From positions 1,116,001-1,180,000 of the forward strand of contig OX637293.1 of assembly GCA_951799445.1 (NCBI GenBank): 64,000 nt of DNA. The letters are read 5' to 3'. This DNA comes from Pseudisothecium myosuroides. Taxonomy: Eukaryota; Streptophyta; Bryopsida; Hypnales; Lembophyllaceae. Position numbers and translations under genes: made by a program. The notes below the pieces were generated by a model. It ran no database searches. It had not been told where the DNA came from and saw only the letters and a program-made list of their open reading frames with translations. Below are positions 23,327-34,598 of this stretch, piece after piece. How positions within the stretch are numbered: position 1 is the first letter of the stretch; every line of letters begins with the position of its first letter.

Positions 23327-23901
23327 CACCTAAAGACCAAAGGCTATTTTTTTGTCAAAAAACTCTCAAAACTGCCATTTTTGCTACATTTGTCCATGAA
23401 AGCAAAAAAAATGTTTTTTTTTAGAATCTAACCATAGAATCTTGTACTTCACTTGTCTGAGATCATGTGATAAAAATTTCATCAAATTTGACCATATGGA
23501 TTAGAAGATATTAGCATTCAAAGTCGGACGAAAAGTTTTTTTCAAGAACATACTTAGATTGCCCGAAAAACAAGATTGTCCATAACTTTTTCATTACTAG
23601 TCCAAATAGAATGAATTGAAGTTTCACATGTAGACAAAAATATAATATTTCAGAATTAAAAAAAAAATTATTTTGACTTTTTGTAAATTTTTTTGGGTTG
23701 CTTGTTGACCTCCATTTTTGGCTTTTTGTGCCATAACTTTTACTTCTGGGCACCAATTGAAACAAAAATTATAATCCCAAGAAGCTTATGTATTTTTCTA
23801 ACTTCACAAAAAGTTTTAGAAGATTATGATGAATATTGAGACTGTATGAGCCTACCCGAAGTTGCATTTTGGCCCCTATAGTGTCAATGGGACTTTAGGG
23901 G
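23327..23901 (-). mobile_element. TTAA-flanked CCCCTAAAG-type MITE, short form, 575 bp
   Basis: TTAA at 23323-23326 and 23902-23905; the left end is CACCTAAAGACC, the right GGGACTTTAGGGG. It is the reverse-orientation relative of 8204-8781 along its whole length. It lies about 440 bp beyond the stop of the first PGG gene. Confidence 0.87.
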
Positions 23902-24345
23902 TTAAGCATACCAAATTTTAATTTCAAAAAGCCAATACTTTATTTTTAGTAAATTTTTTTTAGGATTGGTATATTTCATATTTTTTTATAATAATTGCTT
24001 GAAAATCATGTGTGATGCATTTTCAAAATTCTACTACAAAGACATGTAGTAAAACATCTATATGACCATCTTTCCTATTAAAAAAAATCTAAAAAAAATC
24101 TAAAAATTCATAGTATAGAGTTCAATGTAAAAGTGTCACATTCCAATATTTTATAAAATAGATGTTTTACAAGACTAATTTGTAATATAACTACAATTTG
24201 CATTTCAACTTTTTACATTAGGCCTATTGTAGTCTTGTACTTCAAGCACTCTCCTATTCTATTAAGTTGATGGTTAATGCGACTAACTAGTCAGTAGTAA
24301 TTGCTACTCTACTCAATACCGTATCTACATTATTCCAAAGCTCGT

Positions 24346-27120
24346 TCATGCCCAAGAGTGGCGACGTTGTAACGTCCTTGGGCTTCTAACTACCAACGTG
24401 TCTCCGTATAGCTTGTCTCCATATAGCCTAGCTCCATATAGTATAACTCCATATGTTCTATCTCTGTATGGGCTATTAAGGTCCGTACGTGAGCTATTAA
24501 GGTCCGTACGTGAGCTATTAAGGTCCGTACGTGGGCTATTAAAGTCCGTACCTGGGCTATTAAGGTCCGTATATGGGCTATTAGGTTTTGTGTCTTGTTG
24601 TTCACAACATTTCCTTTCTTTCTCATCTTGTAATGTCTCCATATCCTTTTCATTCACAAGCGACCCGCCCAAATGCTTGAGGGAATAATCTAATTTCTTC
24701 TCTTTGTCAAAGGGCATGATGAGCTTTATCATCTCATCTTTCACCTTCACTATTTGATCTCGGGCCAAAGAGAACAATATCCAAGTCAAAGGAATTAAAC
24801 AAATGCACGCACCGAAACATAAAGAAAATATCATGCTCCATTCTAGTCTTTGAATTGGAGGTAGGATTGCCAATCCTGCGCAAATAAAGGCAGCCATTAT
24901 GCACATCATTGAGGCAATGAAGAAGCCAAGCATCCACTTGATTGATTTCCGGACTTTCATCAAGGCTATTGTTCGCTCATCGTTGTCGTGAATAAACAAA
25001 GTTGCTTCAGCTCCGATTAGCATGGTGCCAATGCCCAAAAAGAAGGACAAGGCATTGAAGACCACAAATATTTGCACACTGAGATGTCCTTCCACGGCAA
25101 CATATTGTTCATATGTACCTGTTGGAGCTAGGGGACTATGTGGAGTGAACTGGAAGTAGTCTCTGTAACCAAGGGGAGGTTGCAACCATCCAGAAAATGC
25201 AACACTGGCTATGAGTGTTGCACCAACAAGCACAAAGTTGGCCTGAGTGGTATACATGTCATTGAGCTCCTTTAGACGGTCTGCCACACCAGGCATTTGC
25301 AATAGTTGTCGTATGCAACTTTGGTGTCCCGTAGTGGACATTGGCATCCCTTCGTTGTAATTGGGGGGATAATGCATCAACCTTGTGTCATAGGTAGTAT
25401 ATCCCGGCCTTGTGTCATAGGTAGTATATCTTGGCCTTATATCATAGGTAGTATATTCCGGCCTTGTGTCATAGGTAGTATATCCCGGCCTTGTATCATA
25501 GGTAGTATATCCCGGCCTTGCTGTCGAGTATCTCAATGGCATCCCTTTGTTGTAATTGGGAGGATATTGCACCCTTCTTGTGTCATAGGTATAATATTCC
25601 GGCCCTGCAGTTGGATATCTTGCAACAGGTTGTAACCATTCTTTGTTTTCATAGGTGGAAGGTTGGAATTGCATCTTGTCTTTGATATCGTTGGTGATAT
25701 TCACCCCTTCTTTAGAATTCCTAGTCATAAGTTGAAATTGCATGGCATAATCAAGAGGAGTCTTTCCTAAGTAATCTGTCTTATAGGCACCAGACTTGGT
25801 GCCCACCTCACACGTGCATAGCCAACTCAACAAGCTTCTATCCCCAAGAAGAGACACCAAATGCAAAGGGGGCAAACATTGTTCAATCCCACTGTAGTCA
25901 TTGAAGTTGATGCTCTTCACCCACGGAGGATACATGAGCTTTATAATTACCTCATTTCGTCCGTGCCGTGTGGCACACCAGAGAGCCACCTTCCACAGCA
26001 AACTGACTGCCAACGCTTCCGTTGCATCCTCGAGAAGATTCTTTTCAGGACGCATCTGACGTGCTTCCGTGTATCCTAGAGAAATGCACCAAATTAGGAA
26101 AGAGTAGCCACGCCGTGCTGCCCAGCAAAGGAGATTCGAATCAGTCTGAGCACTCGAAGGTCCAACGATAATGGATTGGCCATGGCGTCCAGGCAATTCA
26201 TCGGAGCCTCGTGAATGCCACCTCACTTCCCGAGCCCGATTCTCAAAGTCTCCAAAGAAACATTTCCTGAACTTGCCGGTCTTCAACCTTACCAAAGGGA
26301 TAACCAGCCCTTCGACTGCTTCACGAACAAAGTCATTCTGAAATGCTAAAATAGCCTCAAGGAGACGAGCTCCAGCCTTCACTGTACGTCTCTGCAAAAG
26401 CTCACACAACATCATCGTCGCCTCAAGTATATTCTCCTTCATTGTCTTGGAAGGTCTGAACTCCTCCGATATCTTGGAAGGTCTGCCCTCCGCCTTCACC
26501 TGGTTAACAACGGGCTCCAGGACTGTACGAAAGTAAAACCCTCTCCGAAACTCCTGTGACAACCAGAGCTTTGAAATCTCTTGAACGACGGCTAGGTCAC
26601 AGCCATGGAAGTAAGGGACCGGGTACTTCTCAAAATTACGAGGATCACAGAACATCACAGTCATAACTTCGTCATCTGCCTCCAGTGCGTCCTTAAAGAG
26701 ATAGCTCAGAATACTATTGTCATGTTGAAGTGCTTCAACCAACCTGGAATGAATAGTAGTTTTCAAATCCACGGACGAGCGCAGAGATTCTTTTCCAGTT
26801 TCAGAGTCAATTGTAATATCATCAGGATGAAGACCTAAAGCGATTGCTATCAACCTGGTCAGTACTCTTGCACGAATCACAACGGATTTTCGATCTTCGC
26901 CTCTGCCTAACAATACCCACAGCTTCTGTTTGGTGGCATTCGTGTCTTTCTCCTTGTGCACACACTGAATGAGCTCCTTCAGGAGCTGTCGATCGTCCTC
27001 GGCGAGTGTCCCACATGTGTTAATGGTGGTTGCATCTCTTGTCCACGATAGAACGAGATCCTCCGGAATTTCGGTAGCCACTTCGTCAGCCCCCGCACGA
27101 CCCCTACTGCTTGACGCCAT
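24346..27120 (-). CDS. Ankyrin-PGG domain membrane protein A (ACD6-like class), 924 aa
   Basis: Intronless frame from the ATG at 27120 (MASSSRGRAG). An N-terminal helical region of about 320 residues has no recognised domain. Ankyrin-like repeats follow: LLCWAARRGY (about 333) and LPPLHLVSLLGD with GKTPLDYA (about 408-465). Residues about 535-581 are five copies of a 9-aa unit like RPGYTTYDT. The PGG domain begins near 620 (TTQANFVLVGATLIASVAF) and carries four membrane segments, about 625-647, 680-702, 727-751 and 762-785. The tail holds a 7-aa repeat (TDLNSxR, about 843-886) and a 5-aa LYGDx repeat. PGG proteins are plant membrane proteins often tied to defence and stress; the role of this one is not known. 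The duplicate at 48092-50704 lacks all three repeats. Confidence 0.9.
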   Translation of the reverse strand: MASSSRGRAGADEVATEIPEDLVLSWTRDATTINTCGTLAEDDRQLLKELIQCVHKEKDTNATKQKLWVLLGRGEDRKSVVIRARVLTRLIAIALGLHPDDITIDSETGKESLRSSVDLKTTIHSRLVEALQHDNSILSYLFKDALEADDEVMTVMFCDPRNFEKYPVPYFHGCDLAVVQEISKLWLSQEFRRGFYFRTVLEPVVNQVKAEGRPSKISEEFRPSKTMKENILEATMMLCELLQRRTVKAGARLLEAILAFQNDFVREAVEGLVIPLVRLKTGKFRKCFFGDFENRAREVRWHSRGSDELPGRHGQSIIVGPSSAQTDSNLLCWAARRGYSFLIWCISLGYTEARQMRPEKNLLEDATEALAVSLLWKVALWCATRHGRNEVIIKLMYPPWVKSINFNDYSGIEQCLPPLHLVSLLGDRSLLSWLCTCEVGTKSGAYKTDYLGKTPLDYAMQFQLMTRNSKEGVNITNDIKDKMQFQPSTYENKEWLQPVARYPTAGPEYYTYDTRRVQYPPNYNKGMPLRYSTARPGYTTYDTRPGYTTYDTRPEYTTYDIRPRYTTYDTRPGYTTYDTRLMHYPPNYNEGMPMSTTGHQSCIRQLLQMPGVADRLKELNDMYTTQANFVLVGATLIASVAFSGWLQPPLGYRDYFQFTPHSPLAPTGTYEQYVAVEGHLSVQIFVVFNALSFFLGIGTMLIGAEATLFIHDNDERTIALMKVRKSIKWMLGFFIASMMCIMAAFICAGLAILPPIQRLEWSMIFSLCFGACICLIPLTWILFSLARDQIVKVKDEMIKLIMPFDKEKKLDYSLKHLGGSLVNEKDMETLQDEKERKCCEQQDTKPNSPYTDLNSPGTDFNSPRTDLNSSRTDLNSSRTDLNSPYRDRTYGVILYGARLYGDKLYGDTLVVRSPRTLQRRHSWA
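24401..24470 (-). repeat. 15-bp coding tandem repeat in PGG protein A
   Basis: About 4.7 copies of a unit like TCTCCATATAGCCTA (plus strand), encoding the LYGxx repeat near the C-terminus. Absent from the paralogue. Confidence 0.8.
24462..24591 (-). repeat. 21-bp coding tandem repeat in PGG protein A
   Basis: About six copies of a unit like GTCCGTACGTGAGCTATTAA (20 of its 21 bases shown), encoding TDLNSxx. Copies differ by few substitutions, so the expansion is recent. Absent from the paralogue. Confidence 0.88.
25381..25515 (-). repeat. 27-bp coding tandem repeat in PGG protein A
   Basis: Five copies of a unit beginning CCTTGTGTCATAGGTAGTAT on the plus strand and encoding a Tyr/Thr-rich nonapeptide just before the PGG domain. 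Absent from the paralogue. Confidence 0.9.
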
Positions 27121-27287
27121 ACCCAAAAGAAGAAGAATGAAGGCTGTTTATCCAAAAGAAAGAAACCCTAAATCAACGAATGTAAATCAATTTCGCTGCC
27201 TCCCTCGGTGTCTTCACCCTCACACTTGGAAAAAACGACGGCCAATCAAGCGTTCACAAAATTGTCTGAAGAGTTCGAAGGTGCTTC

Positions 27288-27295
27288 AATATAAA
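27288..27295 (-). promoter_or_regulatory. Probable TATA box of PGG gene A
   Basis: TTTATATT on the minus strand, 168 bp upstream of the start codon and conserved at the same distance in the paralogue (50873-50880). A telo-box like motif (AAACCCTAA at about 27165) lies in the leader. Confidence 0.6.
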
Positions 27296-27299
27296 CCCT

Positions 27300-28136
27300 C
27301 ATCCTCCATGCCTTTCAATCCTCATGCCACTATCGACTCATTCCAAACTTTCACCACAATTCTGTCAACAAGCAGCAGTAACCTGATCTGTGGAAAAACA
27401 GACTTCCATGAGCGATCGTAAACAAAGACAGTAATGAAGGGTCTAGAGTTTAATTTAGAAATCGCACACTCTGATCCATCACTCACAATCTATCCCTTGT
27501 CTAGAGCCTCTGCAAATGTGCGCAGACAGCCACAGAATCCCTGAAGGTAGAGCCGGAGTTCGTTACCTGATGCGAGGTACCGACTTTCCAAATTTGCCAC
27601 CTCCCAGTTCAAATTATCCAGCAGAAGTGCAGCAACAAATCCAATCTACAACTATTGCTTGCTATTAGAATCGAGTCTACTTTTAAACCAAAATCATAAC
27701 AAGGAGGAGTCTAATTCCCATCACAGACCTGTAACTCTGCTCCAAGCAATCTACTAAAGAGAGCAAACCCCCGCAAGAAAGACCTTGATTACGAAATTCC
27801 TACGACTCGAATGAAATCTCGTATGGATTGCAACAACAAATATATAGATGCAAAGAGCTAGCCTGTAAGACAAGACTACAAGCTTGCAGACAGGGTGCAT
27901 TCAGTCCTGCGCTCGTGGATGTACTGAACAGTACAGAAGAACTGGGAATGGCTCAATGTACGAAGTACAGAGAGCCATACAATGGTTGTGAGTCACAGGA
28001 ATTCTGCTATTATCCTAAAGATGCAAATTCTATAATGTTCAGAACCTTCGGAGAGTGAAAATATCTTCAGAGTTTTGGAGGTATGTCAACCTTACAGTAT
28101 GATTTGACACCGGTCACTGATTTTCTCCCCACGGAG
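27300..28136. other. Upstream flank of PGG gene A, shared with PGG gene B
   Basis: 27121-27725 aligns closely with 50705-51560 apart from a MITE in the latter. 27970-28090 resembles 44925-45055, a further dispersed repeat. No gene recognised. Confidence 0.55.
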
Positions 28137-28517
28137 TAAGGTAGAAACACCCAAAAGCGTCCCTGCTCCCATTTCTGTACCCTAGAGTACCACTAAATGT
28201 GTCCTTGGATTTTTGATAATGTGTCCTACAAATGTTTAACTTTGATTTGCTGACGCATTTGAAGGAAACATACTTAACTCTAATTCGTTGATTGCTGATT
28301 TCTGCAGAGTTCGGTTCGGGGTTCACCTATGTGACAGTTTTAGTGGCCTAGAGGAGCCAACACTTTGAAAAATCATAGAAATTACATCCCACATCCAAAA
28401 TATCTATTTTTTTTTAAATAATCATGATTTTCACTTGCTTAAACTATTATATTTAGGAAATAGTGCCTCCAACTACGCAAAATTGCTAATATTGATGATT
28501 TGGGGTGTTTCCACCAT
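28137..28517. mobile_element. Possible TA-flanked MITE with AGGTAGAAACACCC ends
   Basis: The left end TAAGGTAGAAACACCCAAA is mirrored by TTTGGGGTGTTTCCACCATAA at the right with a few mismatches. It is bracketed by two imperfect copies of a 38-bp direct repeat (28096-28133 and 28523-28560), which is far longer than any target duplication. Confidence 0.45.
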
Positions 28518-28560
28518 AATTGCTATGATTTGACACCAGTCACTAATTTTCTCCCCATGG

Positions 28561-30975
28561 TTAATTGCATAGAAAAGTGTAAGGTAACTACACCTAATTT
28601 CCAATGCTTTCTTAAATCGATCACTCCATATTCTTGTCTAAAATGTACTCTCACTATTCATGAAAGTCTGAGGTTCGGTTTTGGAAACACCTATTTTCAA
28701 CACTTTGAAAATTTATAGTTTATTCATCTGGTGTCCAAAAAATGCATTCTAAGAGAATCTAGAATCCCTTTCTGACTACTAACAAGACCCCACAAAAAGT
28801 TTTTTAATATAATAATGGGAACCACGATGAATTGCTTATTTGTGTGATTTTAGGAGTAATATCCTTAAGTGATGGAACTATGGAAGTCAAAGGGCAAATG
28901 AAGTATTCATATCTCTATTCATAGGGAGATACTAAGCAATGGTTGAAAAATTCAAAACTTACTAAATTGAATGAAAATTACACATATGTTGCATCATGTT
29001 GGGGCCTATCATTTTGGAAAAAGTACTTCTTTTGTTAAATAGAATTATAATTATATGGTTATAGATAGAATAGTGGCTTAAAAGTCAAAAGTTACAAGGC
29101 CTAATGAGAATGAGACATGTATTGAAACTACTAGTAGCTTGTTTGGTCTCATCATTTTTCAAAATTCATTTCTTATGTCTAGAATGTAGCTACAAGAATA
29201 ATAACATCTCAAGATTTTCAAATAAAATTTTATAACTTTTCAAACATAAATTTACAATCATTGAGAATTGTATGAAGTATCATATAAATAGAGACATACA
29301 AAAACTACAGAGTTTTATTTGGTAAAGATACTTGCTTTTAGTGGACTCTATTAGTCATATTGTATTTTCTTTTAGTTGTCTCCCATCTGTTCATAGGTCA
29401 AGTTGGATTGAAATGGATGATTGGAGTCATGCTTAAATATTTTAATCCTATAAGGATGTTGGGGACCTAAAAGGTTTGATAGATGGCTTCATTGTTATTA
29501 CTATTGGGCCAATGATCATAGTATTTTGGTGACTACCTTGGTCATGGGGTCACGTCCTTCCAAGGTTAACCCTTGAATGTCAACTTGGTCACCATGGACA
29601 TCATCCTTTTTGATACAATGCTAAAAAAAACTCAAGAACACTCATTGGAGGTCAAACTACTATGCAAGACTTGCTTTCTGTACAAAATTCCAACGATGAA
29701 CATTTGCACTTTTGTCTTACATAGAAAGATTCTTAGTCATCCATCAGACACTTATAGGCATATTGTTATATGATTAAAGTCCATGGATTTTTTTAAATGT
29801 TGGTGCAATTACAACTTACAAACGGTGTTCTTAGAAAATACAAGTACATGGAGACCTACTTTTACTAATTGTATGCTAGTATTACAATTTATTTTTTCTA
29901 CAACTTATTCAAGTCTGAGCACCTGGAGACTTAAGATAAACATGCCTACCATCAAACAAATTTTCTATTTAGGTACTTTGGAGGATCTATTTGTCAACTC
30001 ACATAACATTCAGAGATTGAAAAGTTTGAAAGAAACCATTTGCAAGTAGAATCAAGACATTCTGACAAGATATTAATTTTCTATGATTTTTCAAAGTTGG
30101 TTGGAACTAAATTGGTAAAGTGTGGGTAGACCCAAGCTAAATCAAATACTAATATATCCCCTCTCCAAGCACACTGTCATGATGTTAAAGGGTTGCTAAG
30201 AGCATTTCCACCAGGGTGCAGAATATTGCCCTAGTAAGAGGCTTGTTGATTTCTTCCGTCCCACAAGTTGGAGACAACTTAGTTTTTCAACACAAATCAC
30301 AACAAAATTTTGTTGCCATACTTCAAGCTACAGTGCCCCGAACATTTGACTTGAGCCACACTACTAATATGAAAATAAAGGTTGTTGCTCAGTTTGCTAC
30401 TATGTGGGGAGCTCTTGCTGCTCTACCAAGTTCCACAAATCCCTACCTTTGCCACTTCACCAAAAAAATGAGGTCAATTGTCCCTTGTGCATCAAAATTT
30501 ATGGCTGCTTGATTTGGCAATTGAGTCATCCGCAGATGGTTTTTTTTAATTAATCCGGGTTAGCTTTTCCAGTTTGATGCGATTGGTGGCTTAGACCATT
30601 ACTTGTTAGTTTTTGGCTCTGTTTCCTTGTTTCTTTTTGCTGTCTGGCTAGTTCTCACTCTGCTTCTCTTGCCTCTATACTCAAAAAGTGATGAAAATAG
30701 TGCAGAAAACGTCTTAGAAAATATAAAAAATTCTGCCAAGGATACTCCCTCTGTCCGGTTGCATGTATTATTTCCTTTATCTATAGAAATTGTCCATGTG
30801 TTTCAAGGAAAAATAAATAAAAAAAACTATGGCTACTGCATTGGCATTTGTGATTTTATAGTTTATTTGTGGGGGCCCGGTACAAAGACCAAACCTTTAT
30901 CTTTGTAGGGACACGGCAATTCTGAGAAACTACCACCATTCTACATTTCTACCCGAAGTTGGTGGATATCTTTGA
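28561..30975. other. AT-rich flank DNA with repeat relics
   Basis: 28935-29345 resembles 47670-48085, and 29300-29460 resembles 51595-51775, so this is part of a duplicated flank. The start of a Stowaway-like end (ACTCCCTCTGTCC) lies at about 30744 without a visible partner. Frames at 29573-30908 show no domain. Confidence 0.45.
29570..29773 (+). mobile_element. Small TTAA-flanked element (about 204 bp)
   Basis: Preceded by TTAA (29566-29569), left end CCCTTGAATG. It is homologous in reverse to 35757-35987, which is also bounded by TTAA on both sides. The right boundary here (TTAA 29774-29777) is less certain. Confidence 0.45.
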
Positions 30976-31896
30976 TCCCTAAAGTACCAAAGTCCCCTCA
31001 AGGGACACTTGGGATTTTGGGCAGGCCCGTGTGGCCTCAAATTTTGACCTGATTTTTTGAAACTTTTTTTGAAGATAGGGAATCACATTAGCTTTCTAAA
31101 TTTTTTTTTTTTTCAATCGGTGCCCGGGAGCAAATGTTATGCCATCCTAAAGCAAAAAAGTAGTTCGTCGGGCAAAAAAAATATATATTTTTTTTTTAAT
31201 TTTTATTATTTAATATTTTTTTCTCGAAGATCATGTTTATGTCTACATTTGAAGCTTTGATTCATTCTATTTGGACTAATAATGAGAAAGTTATGGACAA
31301 TCTTGTTTTTTGGGCAATTTAAGCATCTTCAAAAAATTCACTTATAAAATTCGTTTTTGAATGCAATTTTCAACTTGTTTCAATTTTTTTTTGACAAGGT
31401 CAAGTTTGTTTGCAAGAACAATCCCACCATTGGGATTATGTTGTTTTAATTCCACCTAAGAGCTATTAACAATTTAGTGTTTCGTTTATTAACAATTTTG
31501 GACCTACTTCTATTTAACAATTTTTTTATATGTGAAAATCAAGGTTTGACATTCTGAAATTTTTTCCCCGATTCTCAACTCAAATGTTCAACATAAAAAA
31601 TTACAACTTTAAGTTGTGTAGTGCAAAAAAAATCCACAAGTGGCCGTCAAAGTCATCTGAAATTGCAGGAAACAATTCAAAAAAACTTTTTTTTCTCCAA
31701 TTTTGAATGCTAATATCTTCCAATCGGAACGGTCAAATGTCTTTGAAATTTTTCCCACATAATTTGAGGCAAGTGAAGTACAAGATCCTATGGTTAGATT
31801 CTAAAAATAAGTTTTTTTCTATTTAGAGAGTGATCGCAGCAAAAATGGCAATTTTCAGTGGTTCCAGAGCCAGAAAATGCCTTGGTATTTTAGGGG
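30976..31896 (+). mobile_element. TTAA-type CCCCTAAAG MITE, long form, 921 bp
   Basis: The left end TCCCTAAAGTACC follows a mutated TTGA (30972-30975); the right end ATTTTAGGGG precedes TTAA (31897-31900). It is collinear with 40974-41893 and, reversed, with the 40878-42722 copy. Non-coding. Confidence 0.85.
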
Positions 31897-31900
31897 TTAA

Positions 31901-32260
31901 AATTATGGTAATGGGTGGGTGAGTGATGCAAATGGGAGGGTCCAGACTCCAGATGTGAGAATGGAGTTCTTGTATTTTACTCTGACTAAGGGAGACGACC
32001 CATTTCTGATCACTTAAGCAATTCAACATATCTGGTGCATGGGTATGATGAGGGGAAAAATTTCTCCGTTTAGAGAAATAGATTTAAGAAGGATTCCATA
32101 ATTTTGTACATTTTTTTCCTCAAAAATAATATTACTATGAATTTTTTGTGTGAAGATTCCGTTCAACATATTCTTATTATATAGGTCATCATATTTCCAA
32201 CCAATAGGCTGGTTACAAAATCGACAATGCTTCAATGCAGGTGATAATTGTAGCCTCCAA
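31901..32260. other. Intergenic DNA, nothing recognised
   Basis: AT-rich, short frames only. Confidence 0.5.
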
Positions 32261-33577
32261 TGTACAGTAAGGTCTACTTCATTTACGAATTTTTGAAATC
32301 GCAGGGAAGGCTATTTCAAATCTGCCAACTTTGACAGCCTCCCGAGGGCTCAAAAATAGGTCTCTGGCCACGAAATTTTTACCACAACTTCATATTTAAG
32401 TTAATTATATGTGTGCCAAATTTCAAGGCCAAATGATTTACACAAAAAAAGATATTCAAAATCTCCCAACATGTGTAGCCGTGAAAAAAATTCACTATTG
32501 CCAACTTTGACACACTTCCAAGGACTGAATTTTTTTTCTTTTTCTATGAAATTTTTGGCATAGGACCATCTATATGTTGATTACATGTTTTAAAAATTTC
32601 AAGTTCAAAATACCCCCACAAAAATAGATATTTAAAATCTCCCAACATGTGTATTTGTGAAACAATTTCACTACTACCAACTTTGACACTATCCCAAGGG
32701 TTGAAAAATTGTTTATTTCCTATGAAATTTTTATGATGAAATCATCTCTATGTTAATAACCTGTGTACCAAATTTCAAGTTCAAAAGATTTACACAAAAA
32801 AAATATGCCAATTCTACCAACATGTGTAGTTGTGAGGAAAATTTCACTATTGCCAACTTTGACACTATTCCAAGGGCTGTAAGAAACACAGTTTACTTTG
32901 AAATTTTTGGCACATGTGTAGTTGTGAGAATGATTTTCTACATCCATGTGAAAGTTCTAACCCAAAAAATTACACTATCCCAAGGGCTGAAATTTTTTTC
33001 TTCACAACTACACATGTTGGTAGAATTGGCATATTTTTTTTTGTGTGAATCTTTTGAACTTGAAATTTGGCACACAGGTTATTAACATAGAGATGATTTC
33101 ATCATAAAAATTTCATAGGAAATAAACAATTTTCAACCCTTGGGATAGTGTCAAAGTTGGTAGTAGTGAAATTGTTTCACAAATACATATGTTGGGAGAT
33201 TTTAAATATCTATTTTTGTGGGGGTCTTTTGAACTTGAAATTTTTAAAACATGTAATCAACATATAGATGGTCCTATGCCAAAAATTTCATAGAAAAAGA
33301 AAAAAAATTCAGTCCTTGGAAGTGTGTCAAAGTTGGCAGTAGTGAAATTTTTTTCACGGCTACACATGTTGGGAGATTTTGAATATCTTTTTTTGTGTAA
33401 ATCATTTGGCCTTGAAATTTGGCACACATATAATTAACTTAAAGATGAAGTTGTGGTAAAAATTTCGTGGCCAAAGACCCATTTTTGAGCCCTCGGGAGG
33501 CTGTCAAAGTTGGCAGATTTGAAATAGCCTTCCCTGCGATTTCAAAAATTCGTAAATGAAGTAGACCTTACTGTACA
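32261..33577. repeat. Giant foldback: about 580-bp inverted arms round a 160-bp spacer
   Basis: The left arm 32261-32840 and right arm 33000-33577 are near-perfect inverses, from TGTACAGTAAGGTCTAC at the left edge to its mirror at the right edge. Each arm is built of three to four degenerate units of about 150 bp containing 'ccaactttgacac' and 'aacatgtgtag'. The frames inside are by-products of the repeat. It may be a foldback transposon; transcription would give a long hairpin RNA. Confidence 0.92.
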
Positions 33578-34444
33578 GTACAATGGGGGGACAAAAGTCT
33601 TGTCACCCCCTTTTGTTCCTACACAAGCGCCCCCATTTTCAAACATTGTTTTTCATAATTTTTATGCAATTTTTTTATAACTGCATTCCTATGCAGTCTT
33701 CATCATGCGTACCAAATTTCAACTTCAAAAAAGCAAAATTCCATTTTTGGTGAATTTTTTAAGTCAATTTTCATAGTTTTACATAGTATTTTATTGAAAA
33801 CAATTATTGATGAATTTTTTTAATTCAATTGTAAAGATATGTAGGGAACATCCATACGCACAACTTTCCTTCAACAAACATCTCCAAAAAAATTTCACAA
33901 TTCCCCCTATGAAGAGTTAAATGTTGAGGTGACAATGTCCTAATTTTGGAAAATAGATATTCTTTTATTATAAGTAGACTTTGGCAAGGCAGTTGTACCA
34001 TCATGCTCAAATGTACAAAATTTGTTACTATGCGAGGGTTAAATAGCAAAATCTAATTATAATAAAAGAATATCTATTTTCCAAAATTAGGACATTGTCA
34101 TCCCAACATTTAATTCTTCATAGGGGGAATTGCGAATTTTTTTTGGAGATGTTTGTTGAAGGGAAGATATGCGTATGGATGTTCCCTACATATCTTCACA
34201 ATTGAATTAAAAGAATTCATCAATAATTGTTTTCAATAAAATACCATGTAAAACTATGAAAATTGACTTTAAAAATTCACAAAAAATGAAGTTTTTCTTT
34301 TTTGAAGTTGAAATTTGGTATGCATGATGAAGACTGCATAGGAATGCAATGATAAAAAAATTGCATAAAAATTGTGAAAAATAGTGTTTGAGTGTTTGTG
34401 TAGGAACAAAAGGGGGCAACAAGACTAATGTTCCCCCATTGTAC
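33578..34444. repeat. Second foldback: about 390-bp inverted arms round an 83-bp spacer
   Basis: Arms 33578-33973 and 34057-34444. The outer ends GTACAATGGGGG and CCCCCATTGTAC are exact inverses and the inner ends pair over at least 35 bases. It abuts the first foldback with no gap. Confidence 0.92.
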
Positions 34445-34598
34445 ATCTTGTAGTCATTCTATGCTTTCAATGTACACTCCCCCGATATTTGTGCTTTCCC
34501 TTTTCAGAAACATCTGCGTGAGCTGTCACCTAAACCAGCAACTGATCAGAAACCAAGCAGTCTAACAAACAGAAATGGGTCGGCTTCCTTTAATTGTA

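Noticed and set aside
24462..24591. CRISPR-like array of 21-bp repeats
   Set aside because: The repeats are contiguous with no spacers, in frame inside a eukaryotic coding sequence.
24398..24688. Plus-strand frame of repeats (LLRSVRE type) opposite PGG gene A
   Set aside because: Antisense reading of the 21-bp coding repeat of the minus-strand gene.
27121..27126. Start of PGG gene A six bases upstream of the ATG
   Set aside because: That codon is TTG; the first ATG is at 27120, and the same holds for gene B (50704).
30744..30770. Stowaway-type end ACTCCCTCTGTCC
   Set aside because: No matching inverted end was found within 1 kb on either side, so it is not called as an element.
32750..33085. 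Frames of 60-110 codons on both strands in the foldback
   Set aside because: They are mirror images of each other produced by the inverted arms, with no domain.
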